Shown: one piece after another, positions 7,112 to 17,023 of the stretch
Layout: each line of letters starts with the position of its first letter
Numbering within the stretch: position 1 is the first letter of the stretch
Assembly (NCBI RefSeq): GCF_008642355.1
Contig: NZ_CP029193.1
Location: forward strand, 2,442,001-2,506,000
DNA length: 64,000 bases
Source: Streptomyces venezuelae
GTDB taxonomy: Bacteria; Actinomycetota; Actinomycetes; Streptomycetales; Streptomycetaceae
Direction of reading: 5' to 3'
The notes under the pieces: model-generated
Database searches by the model: none
What the model was told of the DNA's origin: nothing
Seen by the model: the letters and a program-made list of their open reading frames with translations, nothing else
Position numbers and translations under genes: made by a program

Positions 7112-10100
7112 CTACCGCACCCCCACCGCCCGGACGATCTCCTGGGAGACGGCCCCGCCCCGGTCGTCGCGCGCCGAGGCACGCAGCGACAGGGACCGGG
7201 CGTCGCGGGGCACCTTCACCTCACCCTCCCAGGCCGCCTTGCTCCCGTCCCGCTCGAGCCGCACGTCCCGCCAGGTCTTCCCCTCGTCGTACGACACGGA
7301 GAGCCCGCCGCCGCCGATGGTGCCCGTGGCCGCCGCCCCCTTCACGTACTCGGCGAAGAGCCCGACGTCGACGGTCCGGCCGCCCCGCACCGTGCCCGCG
7401 AGGTCCGTGTCGACGTCGAAGCCGAGGTTGATCAGCGGCAGGAACGTCTTCCTGTCCTCTGGGGTCCGCTTCGACTTGAAGGTCCACTCGGCGTGGCCCT
7501 TCGTCGCGAGCTGCCAGCGGTCCTGGGCGAGCGTCGTGTCGGTGACGACCTTGTACGTGTGCTCGGCGGGGTCCGCGTCCCACACGTACACGCCGGAGCT
7601 CTTGCGCCGGTCGGCGCTCACACCGTCCACGAAGACCTCGCTGACCTGCGTCATCGACTCCTCGTTCCAGACGTCGCCGAAGCCGGTGTGGTCGGGGCCC
7701 GAGTCGCCCCATCCCGGCACGTTGAACGCCAGGTCGTCGCCCGTGCGCGTCTGACCCCAGCCGAGCCCCGTGCCGAGCCAGGGGTGCAGGACCGGTTTGA
7801 ACCAGTCGAGCCCGGTGCGCCCGCCGCCCTTGTAGGCGACCAGGCCGCTGCGCTCCTCCAGCGCGCCGGGCCCGGTGGACACCGACTCGTGCCACACCTG
7901 GCCCCGCCCCGTGGAGACGTACTCCGTGCGCTCGGCCGGGAGATCGATCTTCTCCTGGAATCCGAGGCCGACGGGGAAGGTGTCGGTGAGGGAGTAGCGG
8001 TACTCGCCGCCCGCCGCGGGCTTCACCGAGTGGAACCTGGTGTCCAGCGTGGCGAGTTCGCGTGCGGAGGGCTCGTACGTGAGGTCCCTTTTCGGGATGC
8101 CGCCTTCATGTCCTTCCGAAAGGTCGTACACATAGGGGGTGTTGAGCGTCCCGGTGCTCTCCACCCGCTTCCCCGCCCGCGCGGCCGCGATGAGCCGGAC
8201 CCCGTCGGCGGCGTCGACCGTGACGATCTGCAGCGGCCGGTCACCGTTGTCGTCCGTGCCGAACCAGGCGTTGAGGCGGCCCGGCCGGTCGTCCGTCACG
8301 AACAGCGCCCGCGCGCCCGCGTCCTGGGCGGCCTGCCCCAGCCGCGCCGGGGTGACCGCGTCCGTACGGCGCACGACGACGGCCTTGCCGCGGACATCCT
8401 TGCCCTCGTACGCGGCCGGCGTGCCGTCTCCGGCATCGACGAGCGCCCACCTCTCCCGCCCCTCGGCGATCGTCCCGCCCGGCTGGGCGACGGCCTCGCG
8501 CAGGCCCTTCACGTCCACGAGGGGTTTGCCGAGCCGCCACACGGTGCGGTACTCGAAGCTGCCGTCGGAGACCTTCGCGGTGGGCGCGGCGAAGACGCTG
8601 TCGTACTTCACGGGCACCTGGACGGCGCCCATGAGGTCGGCGCCGCCGGCCTTGCGGTCGTACTCCATGAGCAGCTGCCGGGTCTCGGTGCGCCGGTCGA
8701 CGTCGGCCTTGATCTCGCGCAGCTTCCGCCCGTCAAGGGTGATGGTGCGGTCCCGGTCGAGGCGGATCTGCGGATCGGCGAGGAACCCGAGTCCCAGTGA
8801 GTCCTTCCCGTGGCTGCCGCGCACGTCGAGGAAGGTCGACAGGGCGTACGTGCCGGGCTTCAGACGCAGCTTCAGGGTGCCGGAGTCACCCACGGCGGCC
8901 GGGAACGGCTCGGTGCCCCCGGCGAGTTGCTGCACGACGAGATCGGCGGCGGACGCGGCGCCGTCGCGGTCCTTGACGTGGACGGTGAGGCTGTACCGCT
9001 CCTCTTCCTTGACCAGCCCGAACGCGGTGTGCGCGACCTCCTTGCCGCCCGCGCTCGCGACGACGGCGCCACTCGTGTTCCCGACGGGCGCCTTCGAGCC
9101 GTCACCGGTGACGGTGGTCGACGCGGTGCCGTGGGCGGGGACGGTGAGGGTCGGGTCGGCGAGCGTGACGACGCCGTCGGAGGCACCGCGCGGGGCCAGG
9201 CTCAACGCGATGTCGCGGTCGGAGTGGTTGCGGTAGGTGAGGGTCCTCTCCACCGGCTCGTTGTCGTCGTACGGCCAGCCGTAGAAGCCGAGGTCGGCGC
9301 TGCCGGTGGCGGTGACGGGGGTGTCGACGGCGTCGGGCACGCTCACTCGACCGGAGCCCAGTTCGTAGACCGACGCTTCCACCCCTTTCGAGCTGGACAT
9401 CAGGGCGTCCTTGAGCTGCGCGCCGGTCCAGTCGGGGTGCCGTTCGGCGAGGAGGGCGGCGACGCCCGCGACGTGCGGGGTCGCCATCGACGTACCGCTC
9501 ATCTCGGTGTAGAAGCCCTCCCCCGCGGTGAGCCCGGAACGGGCGGCGAGGATGTCGACGCCGGGCGCCGACAGGTCGGGCTTGAGTCCGTGGTCGCCGG
9601 CGCGCGGGCCCTGGCCGGTGAAGTACGCGGCCTTGTCGTCGGAGTCGACGGCGCCGACGGTCAGCGCGGAGTCGGCGGCGCCGGGCGAGCCGATGGAGGA
9701 GGGGGCGCCCGTGTTGCCCGCGGCGATGACGAAGAGGGCGCCGGTCTCCTTGCTGAGGGAGTTGACGGCTGCGGCCATCGGGTCGGTCCCGTCGCTCGGC
9801 TCCGACGAGCCGAGGCTCATGGAGACGACCTTGGCGCGGACGTCCCTCGCGGCCCACTCCATACCGGCGATGATCTCCGACTCGCTGCCGAAGCCCTCGT
9901 CGCTGAGCACCTTGCCGACGGCGAGCGAGACACCGGGCGCGACGCCCTTCTCCTTGCCGCCGTCGGAGGCGGCGCCGCTGCCGCCGACGGTGGAGGCGAC
10001 GTGCGTGCCGTGCCCGTTGCGGTCGGGGACCTCCTCACCCGGTATGAAGCTCTTGCTCTCGCCGACGCGCCCCTTCAGGTCCGGGTGGTCACCGTCGACG

Positions 10101-10810
10101 CCGGTATCGAGGACGGCGACCTTGACGCCCTTGCCGGTGAGCCCGGCGTCCCAGGCCTTGGACGTGCCGATCTGCTCGTTGCTCCGCGCCATGTCGGCTT
10201 CGACGCGCCCGTCGAGCCAGACCTTGTCGACGCCGGACGACTCGGCGCGCAGGGCGCGCCAGAGGGCGCGGGGGCGCTCGACGCGGACTGCGGTGCCGCT
10301 GACGCTCTTCAGAGAGCGCACTCTCTCGACACCGTCGGGCAGTTGCCCGTCGCCCCGCGCCCTCTTGTCCCCGGCGTCGTACATCACGATGAGGGGCAGC
10401 TCCGCGGGGGCCCCGCCCCGGTCCACGAGCCCCTGCCGGATCAGCTCGGTCACGTCGAAGAGCCGCTCGTCCAGGACGCCGGAGCGCAGGTACGGCCGCG
10501 CCTCGTCCGGCACGACGGTGACGTGCCCGTCGACGACCTGACTCCGCACGGCTCCTCGCACCTCACCGGCGGGCCGGTCGACGGTGACGGTCTGCCGTCC
10601 GCCAGGGAGCCGGGTGACGGTGACCTTGTCCCCGGTGATGAGGGTGACGGTGTGGGCGGCACCGGCCGCACCGTCGGTGCGGGGGGCTGCGGACTTGGAC
10701 TCGGACGCGTCGTCGGCGACTGCGCCTTGCCCGCCGGGAAGCAGGGCGAACGCGAGACCGGCGGCGACGCCCACGAGCGCGGCTCTCCGCCGCACGGGGG
10801 CTCTGGTCAT
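7112..10810 (-). CDS. Secreted subtilisin-like serine protease (S8) with PA domain
   Basis: A 1232-residue exported protease. Signal peptide at residues 1-32 (basic RRR, then LVGVAAGLAFALLPGG), a propeptide region to about 215, and the S8 catalytic domain at about 220-480 with Asp235 (VLDTGVDGDHPD), His267 (NGHGTHVAS), oxyanion Asn366 (AAGNTG) and Ser441 (GTSMATPH). Downstream there is a long beta-rich region; a protease-associated-like segment is visible around GKAVVVRRTDAVTPARLGQA and ALFVTDD. Start ATG at 10810 is supported by AGAGGCAG just upstream and by the signal peptide. Function: extracellular protein breakdown or processing. Monocistronic. Confidence 0.92.
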   Translation of the reverse strand: MTRAPVRRRAALVGVAAGLAFALLPGGQGAVADDASESKSAAPRTDGAAGAAHTVTLITGDKVTVTRLPGGRQTVTVDRPAGEVRGAVRSQVVDGHVTVVPDEARPYLRSGVLDERLFDVTELIRQGLVDRGGAPAELPLIVMYDAGDKRARGDGQLPDGVERVRSLKSVSGTAVRVERPRALWRALRAESSGVDKVWLDGRVEADMARSNEQIGTSKAWDAGLTGKGVKVAVLDTGVDGDHPDLKGRVGESKSFIPGEEVPDRNGHGTHVASTVGGSGAASDGGKEKGVAPGVSLAVGKVLSDEGFGSESEIIAGMEWAARDVRAKVVSMSLGSSEPSDGTDPMAAAVNSLSKETGALFVIAAGNTGAPSSIGSPGAADSALTVGAVDSDDKAAYFTGQGPRAGDHGLKPDLSAPGVDILAARSGLTAGEGFYTEMSGTSMATPHVAGVAALLAERHPDWTGAQLKDALMSSSKGVEASVYELGSGRVSVPDAVDTPVTATGSADLGFYGWPYDDNEPVERTLTYRNHSDRDIALSLAPRGASDGVVTLADPTLTVPAHGTASTTVTGDGSKAPVGNTSGAVVASAGGKEVAHTAFGLVKEEERYSLTVHVKDRDGAASAADLVVQQLAGGTEPFPAAVGDSGTLKLRLKPGTYALSTFLDVRGSHGKDSLGLGFLADPQIRLDRDRTITLDGRKLREIKADVDRRTETRQLLMEYDRKAGGADLMGAVQVPVKYDSVFAAPTAKVSDGSFEYRTVWRLGKPLVDVKGLREAVAQPGGTIAEGRERWALVDAGDGTPAAYEGKDVRGKAVVVRRTDAVTPARLGQAAQDAGARALFVTDDRPGRLNAWFGTDDNGDRPLQIVTVDAADGVRLIAAARAGKRVESTGTLNTPYVYDLSEGHEGGIPKRDLTYEPSARELATLDTRFHSVKPAAGGEYRYSLTDTFPVGLGFQEKIDLPAERTEYVSTGRGQVWHESVSTGPGALEERSGLVAYKGGGRTGLDWFKPVLHPWLGTGLGWGQTRTGDDLAFNVPGWGDSGPDHTGFGDVWNEESMTQVSEVFVDGVSADRRKSSGVYVWDADPAEHTYKVVTDTTLAQDRWQLATKGHAEWTFKSKRTPEDRKTFLPLINLGFDVDTDLAGTVRGGRTVDVGLFAEYVKGAAATGTIGGGGLSVSYDEGKTWRDVRLERDGSKAAWEGEVKVPRDARSLSLRASARDDRGGAVSQEIVRAVGVR

Positions 10811-11459
10811 GGGGCTGCCTCTCTTCGTCTCTTCGTCTCTTCGGCGGACCCGGGCGGGGCGGGGCAGGAGTGGTGCCCGAGTGCTGCGAAGAGTGTCAGG
10901 AGGCATGTGGGGCACGGCAGTTGGCGGAGGTGGCGGGAAGCCGCCAGGGGGACAAACCGCCACGGGTGGCCGTGCGGTGACGGCGTGGGCGCGCCAGGGG
11001 GCCCGCACCCTTGGCCACCAAGACACCGCACGCGGCATGCCGCACACGCGGTCGCCTTTGGCGGCTGCGGCTGGGGCGGTCGGGTCGGTCCGGGCGGCCA
11101 GGACGGTCAGGGCAGCCGGGGCGGCCAGGACGGCCAGCACCGTCCGCCAGACAGGAACGACCAGCACGGCCAGCACGGTCCGTCGGGCAGGGACGACCAG
11201 GGCCGACGCGGGACGGCGAGGTCGAGCGAGACCGTGAAATCAGTCGGGAGGGCCGAGCCCGGCCACCGCGCTGTCTCGCCCCGAACCACCACACCGCCCC
11301 GCCCCACCGCCGTACCGCCCGCGCCGCCCCAAGACCACCCGTGCGGCGGCACCCCGCCCGGCTCAGTCCAGCGCGCGCGCCGCGCCCGGCCGCCGCACGA
11401 TGCGAGACAGGACCGTCGTCCGACGGCCCGTACGGTCTGCGCTCTCGGGAGGATCTGCC
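10811..11459. other. 649-bp gap between divergent genes with degenerate GGCCAG repeats
   Basis: No convincing gene. The part at about 11085-11215 is built of irregular repeats of GGCCAGGACGG, GGCCAGCACGG and similar. Open frames through it give only Gly/Gln/Arg- or Pro/Arg-rich low-complexity peptides without ribosome sites. The gap must hold the promoters of the subtilisin gene (left) and of mbl (right). A second weak repeat, CTTCGTCT three times at about 10822-10842, lies just upstream of the protease gene. Confidence 0.6.
11085..11215. repeat. Degenerate tandem GGCCAG-type repeats
   Basis: Recurring blocks of the form GGCCAGGACGG, GGGCAGCCGGGG, GGCCAGCACCGTCCG and ACGACCAGCACGGCCAGCACGG. 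The period is irregular (about 9-12 bases). Probably simple-sequence expansion; no function is evident. Confidence 0.5.
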
Positions 11460-12497
11460 ATGACCGTCAGTCTGGAGCAGTTGCGCCGCTGCCACATCGC
11501 CGTCGACCTGGGAGCCGCGAGGACCCGCGTGTACGTGAAGGGCGCGGGCCTCGTCGTCGACCAGCCGAGCGCCGCCGCCGTCAACACGCGCACGGGCGCG
11601 CTCATCGCGGTAGGCCAGTTCGCCGAGCAGATGACGGGACGTACGCCCGGCTACATCCGGGTCGTGCGCCCCGTCTCCGGCGGCACCGTCGTCGACATCG
11701 AGATGGCGCAGCGCATGCTGCGCAACCTGATCGGCGAGAAGCTCCGCCGCACCCTGCGCCGCAAGCCCCGGCTGCGCGCCGCCGCCTGCACGCCGCACGA
11801 CGCGGACCCGCTGGCCCAGCGCGCCGCCGTCGAGACGATGGTCGGGCTCGGGGCGCGCCGCGTGGAACTCGTCGACACGCTCATCGCGGCGGCCGTCGGC
11901 TGCGGGCTCCCCGTGGAGCGCCCCGAGGCGACGATGATCCTCGTCTGCGGCGCCGCCACGACGCAGGTCGCGGTCCTCTCCCTCGGCTCGATCGTGACCG
12001 CGGAACGCATTCCCGTCGGCGGCGAGGCCATCGACAACGCGATCGTGCAGCACCTGCGCCACCACCATGAACTGATGCTGCCCTCCCAGTCCGTACGCCC
12101 CCTCCAGCTCGCGCTGCGCGGCAACGGCCTGACCCCGCAGGGCCCGGAGTCGACGGAGATCCACGGCAGGGACGTCGCGACCGGCCTCGCCCGCTCCGTC
12201 CAGGTCGACACGGCCGCCGTCCGCGACGCCATCCACACCCCGCTCACCGCCGTGCTCGACGGCATCGGCAAGGTGCTGCGCGACTGCCCGCCGGACCTGG
12301 TGGCCGACCTCGCGGACCGCGGAATCATGATGGTCGGCGGCAGCGCGCTGCTGCCGGGGCTCGACCAGATGCTGCGGGACGCGACCGGAATGCCCGTACA
12401 TATCGCGGAACGGCCGGATGTATGCGCTGTTCTGGGACTTGGTGCGATGCTTGAGGGCAAGATCCAACCACTGGCGCTGGCGCCCCTGTCCGGCTGA
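11460..12497 (+). CDS. mbl: MreB-like actin homologue (Mbl)
   Basis: A 345-residue member of the MreB/Hsp70 actin fold. Phosphate-1 loop AVDLGAARTRVYVKG near residues 14-28, phosphate-2 region ILVCGAATTQVAVLS near 160-174, and adenosine motif GIMMVGGSALLPGLDQML near 283-300. Streptomyces have MreB, Mbl and a further paralogue; the isolated position, the short length and the divergent N-terminus fit Mbl, which takes part in spore wall formation. Start ATG 11460 follows GGGAGGAT at a good distance. The spacing motifs are more degenerate than in true MreB, so nucleotide binding may differ. Confidence 0.82.
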   Translation: MTVSLEQLRRCHIAVDLGAARTRVYVKGAGLVVDQPSAAAVNTRTGALIAVGQFAEQMTGRTPGYIRVVRPVSGGTVVDIEMAQRMLRNLIGEKLRRTLRRKPRLRAAACTPHDADPLAQRAAVETMVGLGARRVELVDTLIAAAVGCGLPVERPEATMILVCGAATTQVAVLSLGSIVTAERIPVGGEAIDNAIVQHLRHHHELMLPSQSVRPLQLALRGNGLTPQGPESTEIHGRDVATGLARSVQVDTAAVRDAIHTPLTAVLDGIGKVLRDCPPDLVADLADRGIMMVGGSALLPGLDQMLRDATGMPVHIAERPDVCAVLGLGAMLEGKIQPLALAPLSG

Positions 12498-12545
12498 GCC
12501 GAACGGCCGACGCGCGCCCCACCACGACCATGGAGTACGTCGTAC

Positions 12546-14180
12546 GTGACCGAGATGCCGATGGGCGAGGGCGAAGGCGAAGGTGAGGACGACGCGCCGC
12601 GGCCCTCGATGCAGCCGATCCTCGAAGCGGTCCTCAGCGTCGGCACGGACCTCGAACTCCAGGCGACCCTGCAGCACATCGTGGACAGCGCGGCCCGGCT
12701 GACCGGCGCCGGGCTCGGCACGCTCGGCGTCGACGCCCCCGGTCACGCGGGCCCGGCCGAGCTGTTCGTGGCGGGCGGCCCCGGGTGCCGCCCTGACGGC
12801 GTGCCGTGCGTACGCCCGACCGCGGACGGCACCGTCATCGACGTACCCATCCACGTCCATGACGACCCGTTCGGCACGCTGCTGCTCGCCGAGAAGGCCG
12901 GGGGCGGGCCCTTCACCGACGAGGACCGCCAGCTCCTGCGGGTCCTGGCGAGCCAGGCGGGCATCGCGATCGGCAACGCCCGCCTGTTCGAGGCGGCCCG
13001 GCAACGGGAGCGCTGGATCGAGGGCGCGGCGGCGGTCACCACGGCCCTGCTCACCGGCGAGGCGGCGGCGGACGCGCTGATGACGGTGGCGGACCGGGCG
13101 CGGATCCTCGCGGGCGCCGCGGCGGGCGTGATCCTGCAGCCCACGGAGGCGGGCGGCATGCGGATCGTCGCGGCGGCGACGGACGGGGAGCCGCACGGGT
13201 GGGGGGCATCGGCACACAGGCGTGCGCCGACGGGGGACGGTACGTCACGCCCCGCGGGAGAGCCCGGGGACGCACCCCGCCCACCCTCACGCACCACCCC
13301 CGATCCCACTCCCGACCCAAACACCCACACCCACCACAACGACCTGATCGGCACCACGATCGAGCCCGGCAGCGCGGTCCTCACCCAGCTGCTCGGCGGC
13401 GAACCCGTGTACATCGACGACTCGGCGACCGACCCCCGTATGACCACGCACGTGCGCGCCCGTTTCGGCCCCAGCATGATGCTGCCGCTGCAGGCGGGTG
13501 GCCGCCTCATCGGCACGCTCGCACTCCCCCGCAGGCGCGGCGCCCCCGCCTACACCTCCGCCGAACGCCTGCTCGCCACCCAGTTCGCCTCACAGGCCGC
13601 GCTCGCCCTCGTCCTCGCCGACGCCCAGCAGAGCCGTCGGCGCCTCGCGGTCTTCGAGGACCGCGACCGCATCGCCCGCGACCTGCACGACCTCGTGGTC
13701 CAGCGCCTCTTCGCGACCGGCATGATGCTGGACGCGACGCGCCGCAAGGCGGAGTCGGCCAAGGTCGAGTCGACCCTCGACCACGCCGTGGACGAGCTGG
13801 AGTCCACGATCCAGGAGGTCCGCACCGCCATCTTCGCGCTCCAGCAGCCCCCCGCCGACGCCCCCGCCACCTTCCGGGGCAAGGTGCTGCGCGAGACGGC
13901 GGGCGCGTCCGCGATCCTCGGCGTCCAGCCGTCCGTGCACTTCGCCGGGGCCGTCGACACGCAGGTCACGGAGCCCGCGGCGGGCCGCCTGCTCGCCGCC
14001 CTGCGCCGGGCCCTGGCCGCGACGTCCCGCCGCACCGGCGTCACCCGCGTGGATGTCGCGGTCGACGCGCGGGCCACGCTGCCGGACGGCCGCGCGGGGG
14101 TACGGCTGACGGTGTACGACGACGGGGACACGGACGGCGTGGAGGCGGGCACGACAGTGACGTGGCAGGCCCCGCTGTAA
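12546..14180 (+). CDS. GAF-domain sensor histidine kinase with degenerate ATPase
   Basis: A 544-residue protein: GAF domain at about 24-150, second GAF at about 155-360 interrupted by a Pro/Thr/His-rich insert at 222-266, then a HisKA_3 dimerisation helix with the phospho-accepting His381 (RDRIARDLHDLVVQRLF). The C-terminal ATPase is eroded: the N-box position reads RRALAATSRRTG with no Asn, and from the G1-like YDDGDTDG the chain runs straight to GTTVTWQAPL, so the lid and G2 box are missing. DevS-like proteins bind haem or flavin in GAF domains; ligands here are unknown. GTG start (ATG at 12555 alternative). No response regulator adjacent. Confidence 0.85.
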   Translation: MTEMPMGEGEGEGEDDAPRPSMQPILEAVLSVGTDLELQATLQHIVDSAARLTGAGLGTLGVDAPGHAGPAELFVAGGPGCRPDGVPCVRPTADGTVIDVPIHVHDDPFGTLLLAEKAGGGPFTDEDRQLLRVLASQAGIAIGNARLFEAARQRERWIEGAAAVTTALLTGEAAADALMTVADRARILAGAAAGVILQPTEAGGMRIVAAATDGEPHGWGASAHRRAPTGDGTSRPAGEPGDAPRPPSRTTPDPTPDPNTHTHHNDLIGTTIEPGSAVLTQLLGGEPVYIDDSATDPRMTTHVRARFGPSMMLPLQAGGRLIGTLALPRRRGAPAYTSAERLLATQFASQAALALVLADAQQSRRRLAVFEDRDRIARDLHDLVVQRLFATGMMLDATRRKAESAKVESTLDHAVDELESTIQEVRTAIFALQQPPADAPATFRGKVLRETAGASAILGVQPSVHFAGAVDTQVTEPAAGRLLAALRRALAATSRRTGVTRVDVAVDARATLPDGRAGVRLTVYDDGDTDGVEAGTTVTWQAPL

Positions 14181-14203
14181 CGCGCCGCACAGCTACGCCA
14201 CCC

Positions 14204-16156
14204 TCAAAGCCCCACCACCGACACCTCCGTCGCCTTCACGCTCGTCCACACCCCGGCCCCCTCCACGAGCCCGAGCTCCACCGCCGCCTGCGGGGTGATC
14301 TCGGCGACCAGGTCCGGCGCCTCGCCCGAGGTGACGAGGACGCGCAGTCGACTGCCCGCCGTGGTGATCTCACGCACTGTCCCCGGCCACACATTGCGCG
14401 GGCTGCCCTCCGGCTTCTCTCGGTGCAGGGACACGGCCTCCGGAGCGATGACCGCGAGCGCCCGCGCGCCCTCCTCCAGCGGATCGGCGACGACCAGGCG
14501 TCCCTCCCCCGCCAGCGCGAGCGTCCCGTCGGAGGCGGCGGTGCCGGGCCAGGCGTTGCGGCCGAGCATGCGGGCCACCCAGGGCGAGCGCGGGTGCCGG
14601 GTGACCTCGGCGGGCGGCGCGTCCTGCAACGTACGTCCTTCGTCGAGTACGAGGACCCGGTCCGCCAGCGATACCGCCTCGACGGGGTCGTGCGTGACGA
14701 TGAGGCAGACGCCGCCGAACCCGTCGAGGTGGCGGCGCAGGGTGTGCCGGACGTGGGCGCGGGTGGTCTGGTCGAGGGCGGCGAGCGGCTCGTCGAGGAG
14801 GAGCAGCCGGGGGCGGGCGGCCAGGGCACGGGCCAGGGCGACCCGCTGGGCCTGCCCGCCGGAGAGCTGCGCGGGCCGACGGTGCGCCAAGTGCCCGACG
14901 CCGAGGCGGTCGAGCCAGGCCTGCGCCTCGCGCCGTGCGTCGGCACGCCGTACGCCCTGTGCCCGCAGGCCGTACGCGGTGTTGCCGAGCGCGTTCAGAT
15001 GGGGGAAGAGCGCGCCTTCCTGCGGCACCCAGGCGACCCCGCGCCGGTGCGGGGGCAGCGCGGTGACGTCGCGTTCGCCGAGCCGGAGCTCCGCGTGGGC
15101 GCGTGGGGTGAGGCCGAGGAGCGCGCGCAGCAACGTCGTCTTGCCCGCACCGTTGGGCCCGACGACGGCGATGGTGGTGCCGGGCCTGGCGTCGAGGGTG
15201 AGCTGGTTGTAGCCGCTGACGTCGGCGTGCAGCCCCCACTTCTCGTCCGCCCCGGCGACCGCCACGGACGGAGCCGCGGTCGCCGCTTCCCCGCCCTCCT
15301 CCTCGCCGCCGCCCCGCATGGGCTCCCGTACCCGCCCCGGACCGCCCCCCGCCGTCCACCGCCCGCGCAACCCGACGAGCACGGCCATGGCGATGGCGAG
15401 CAGCAGCAACGACAGCGAAGTCGCCGCCTCCGGGGAGTCCTGCAACAGCAGGTACACCTGGAGCGGCAGAGTCTGCGTCGTCCCCGGCAGGTTCCCCGCG
15501 AAAGTGATCGTGGCACCGAACTCGCCGAGCGCCCGCGCCCAGGTCAGCGCGGCTCCGGCGGCGAGTCCGGGGGCGACCATCGGCAGGGTGACGGTGAGGA
15601 ACACCCGTACCGGCGAGGCTCCCAGCGACGCCGCGGTCTCCTCGAACCCGGGCCGAAGCCCGCCCAGCGCGCCCTCCAGACTGATGACGAGGAACGGCAT
15701 GGCGACGAACGTCGCCGCGACCACCGCGCCCGACGTGTGGAAGGGCAGCACGATCCCGAAGGTGTCCTCCAGCCACGGCCCGAGGAGCCCGCGTCGCCCG
15801 AACCCGAGGAGCAGCGCGACGCCGCCGACGGTCGGCGGCAGCACCATCGGCAGCAGCACGAGGGACCGTACGAGCGCCTTCCCCCGGAACTCCACCCGCG
15901 CGAGCAGCCAGGCCAGTGGCACCCCGAGCAGGAGCGAGAGCCCGAGGGCCCAGAACGACACGAGCAGCGACAGCCTGAGGGCCTGGGTGACCCCGGGAGC
16001 CGTCAGGTGTGTTCCGAGGTCGCCCCACTCGGTCCGGGCGAGGATGCCGACGAGCGGCATCAGCAGGAAGGCGACGGCGAGCACCGCGGGCACAGCGAGC
16101 GTGAGCGGCGCGCGGGACCGCACGCGCGCGCGAGAACGAAGTCGGGGCAGGTTCAT
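14204..16156 (-). CDS. modBC: Molybdate ABC transporter, fused permease and ATPase (ModB-ModC)
   Basis: A 650-residue fusion. Residues 1-265 are a permease with about six helices and the EAA-type loop (EETAASLGASPVRVFLTVTLPM near 172-193). A Gly/Glu-rich linker at about 266-305 leads to an ABC ATPase: Walker A GPNGAGKTT at 333-341, signature LSGGQAQRVALARAL, Walker B LLLLDEPLAALD, switch His in VTHD. The C-terminal 70 residues form a Mop/TOBE domain (WTSVKATEVSVVGL). Imports molybdate (or tungstate) with ModA. ATG start follows AAGGAG seven bases upstream; only seven bases separate it from modA, so they share a transcript. Confidence 0.93.
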   Translation of the reverse strand: MNLPRLRSRARVRSRAPLTLAVPAVLAVAFLLMPLVGILARTEWGDLGTHLTAPGVTQALRLSLLVSFWALGLSLLLGVPLAWLLARVEFRGKALVRSLVLLPMVLPPTVGGVALLLGFGRRGLLGPWLEDTFGIVLPFHTSGAVVAATFVAMPFLVISLEGALGGLRPGFEETAASLGASPVRVFLTVTLPMVAPGLAAGAALTWARALGEFGATITFAGNLPGTTQTLPLQVYLLLQDSPEAATSLSLLLLAIAMAVLVGLRGRWTAGGGPGRVREPMRGGGEEEGGEAATAAPSVAVAGADEKWGLHADVSGYNQLTLDARPGTTIAVVGPNGAGKTTLLRALLGLTPRAHAELRLGERDVTALPPHRRGVAWVPQEGALFPHLNALGNTAYGLRAQGVRRADARREAQAWLDRLGVGHLAHRRPAQLSGGQAQRVALARALAARPRLLLLDEPLAALDQTTRAHVRHTLRRHLDGFGGVCLIVTHDPVEAVSLADRVLVLDEGRTLQDAPPAEVTRHPRSPWVARMLGRNAWPGTAASDGTLALAGEGRLVVADPLEEGARALAVIAPEAVSLHREKPEGSPRNVWPGTVREITTAGSRLRVLVTSGEAPDLVAEITPQAAVELGLVEGAGVWTSVKATEVSVVGL

Positions 16157-16163
16157 CTCCTTG

Positions 16164-16958
16164 CTACGGCTTCTGGAACCCGGCGTCCCGCAGCATCTTC
16201 TGTGCCTCGGGCGTGCTGAGCCACTTCACGAACGCGGCGGCCTCATCACTGTGCTCGGAGTTCTTGAGGGTCGCGGCCGGGTAGGAGGCGACGGCGTTCT
16301 GCGCGTCGGGGATCTCGACGGCGTCGACCTTGCCGGGCGCGCCGGCGGCATCGGTCCGATAGACGATCCCCGCGTCGGCCTCGCCCAGCTCGACCTTGCT
16401 GAGCACGGACCGCACGTTGGCCTCCTTGGAGACCGGCTGGACGGCGATGCCCTGCCGGTCGAGGACCTGCTTGCTGTAACGCCCGACGGGCACGGTGTCG
16501 TCGGCAAGAACAACCTTCAACCCGCTGCTGCCGAGATCCTTGAGCCCCTTGATCCCCTCAGGATTGCCTTCCCGAGTGGCGATGACCAGCCGGTTCCTTG
16601 CAATGACGGTGGGCTCACCGGTCTCACCCTTGAGCCCGTCCATGGTCCTGGTGTCGGCGGTGACGAGCACATCGGCGGGCGCCCCCTGCTTGACCTGCGC
16701 GGCAAGCTCCTGCGACCCGGCGGCGGAGACAGTGATCCTCGTCCCCGGATGCTCCTTCTCGTACGCCTTCTCGGCGACGGCGAAGACATCGGTGAGGGAG
16801 GAAGCGGCGAGAACGGTGAGACTGACGTCCTTCTCCCCGCCACCGTCGCTGTCACCGTCATCGCCACTGCCACAGGCGGCGAGCGGAACGAGCAGCGCGG
16901 CGGTGGCGGCAGCGGCGACGGCACGGCGGACGGTGCGGCCGGAGAACTTCGGGGACAT
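16164..16958 (-). CDS. modA: Molybdate-binding lipoprotein ModA
   Basis: A 264-residue periplasmic-type binding protein anchored as a lipoprotein: basic N-terminus, hydrophobic core and lipobox LAAC with Cys29. The mature part shows the ModA pattern LTVLAASSLTDVFAVAEKAY, SAAGSQELAAQVKQGAPADVLVTAD and EADAGIVYRTDA, which line the oxyanion site. Start at 16958 rather than the longer frame because of the signal peptide and AAGGAG seven bases upstream. Middle gene of a three-gene molybdate operon. Confidence 0.93.
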   Translation of the reverse strand: MSPKFSGRTVRRAVAAAATAALLVPLAACGSGDDGDSDGGGEKDVSLTVLAASSLTDVFAVAEKAYEKEHPGTRITVSAAGSQELAAQVKQGAPADVLVTADTRTMDGLKGETGEPTVIARNRLVIATREGNPEGIKGLKDLGSSGLKVVLADDTVPVGRYSKQVLDRQGIAVQPVSKEANVRSVLSKVELGEADAGIVYRTDAAGAPGKVDAVEIPDAQNAVASYPAATLKNSEHSDEAAAFVKWLSTPEAQKMLRDAGFQKP

Positions 16959-17023
16959 GGCACGGCTCCTTGCGGACGAAGAACACGACAAAGCAACGCA
17001 CTCAGGCACTGCGCGGGCACTGC

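Noticed and set aside
11011..11463. Arg/Pro-rich open frame in the gap before mbl
   Set aside because: Built from the degenerate repeats, no ribosome site, and overlaps the better supported mbl start.
8810..12070. Open frame of over 1000 codons on the plus strand across the subtilisin gene
   Set aside because: Antisense shadow of the protease gene running into mbl; low-complexity composition and no homology pattern.
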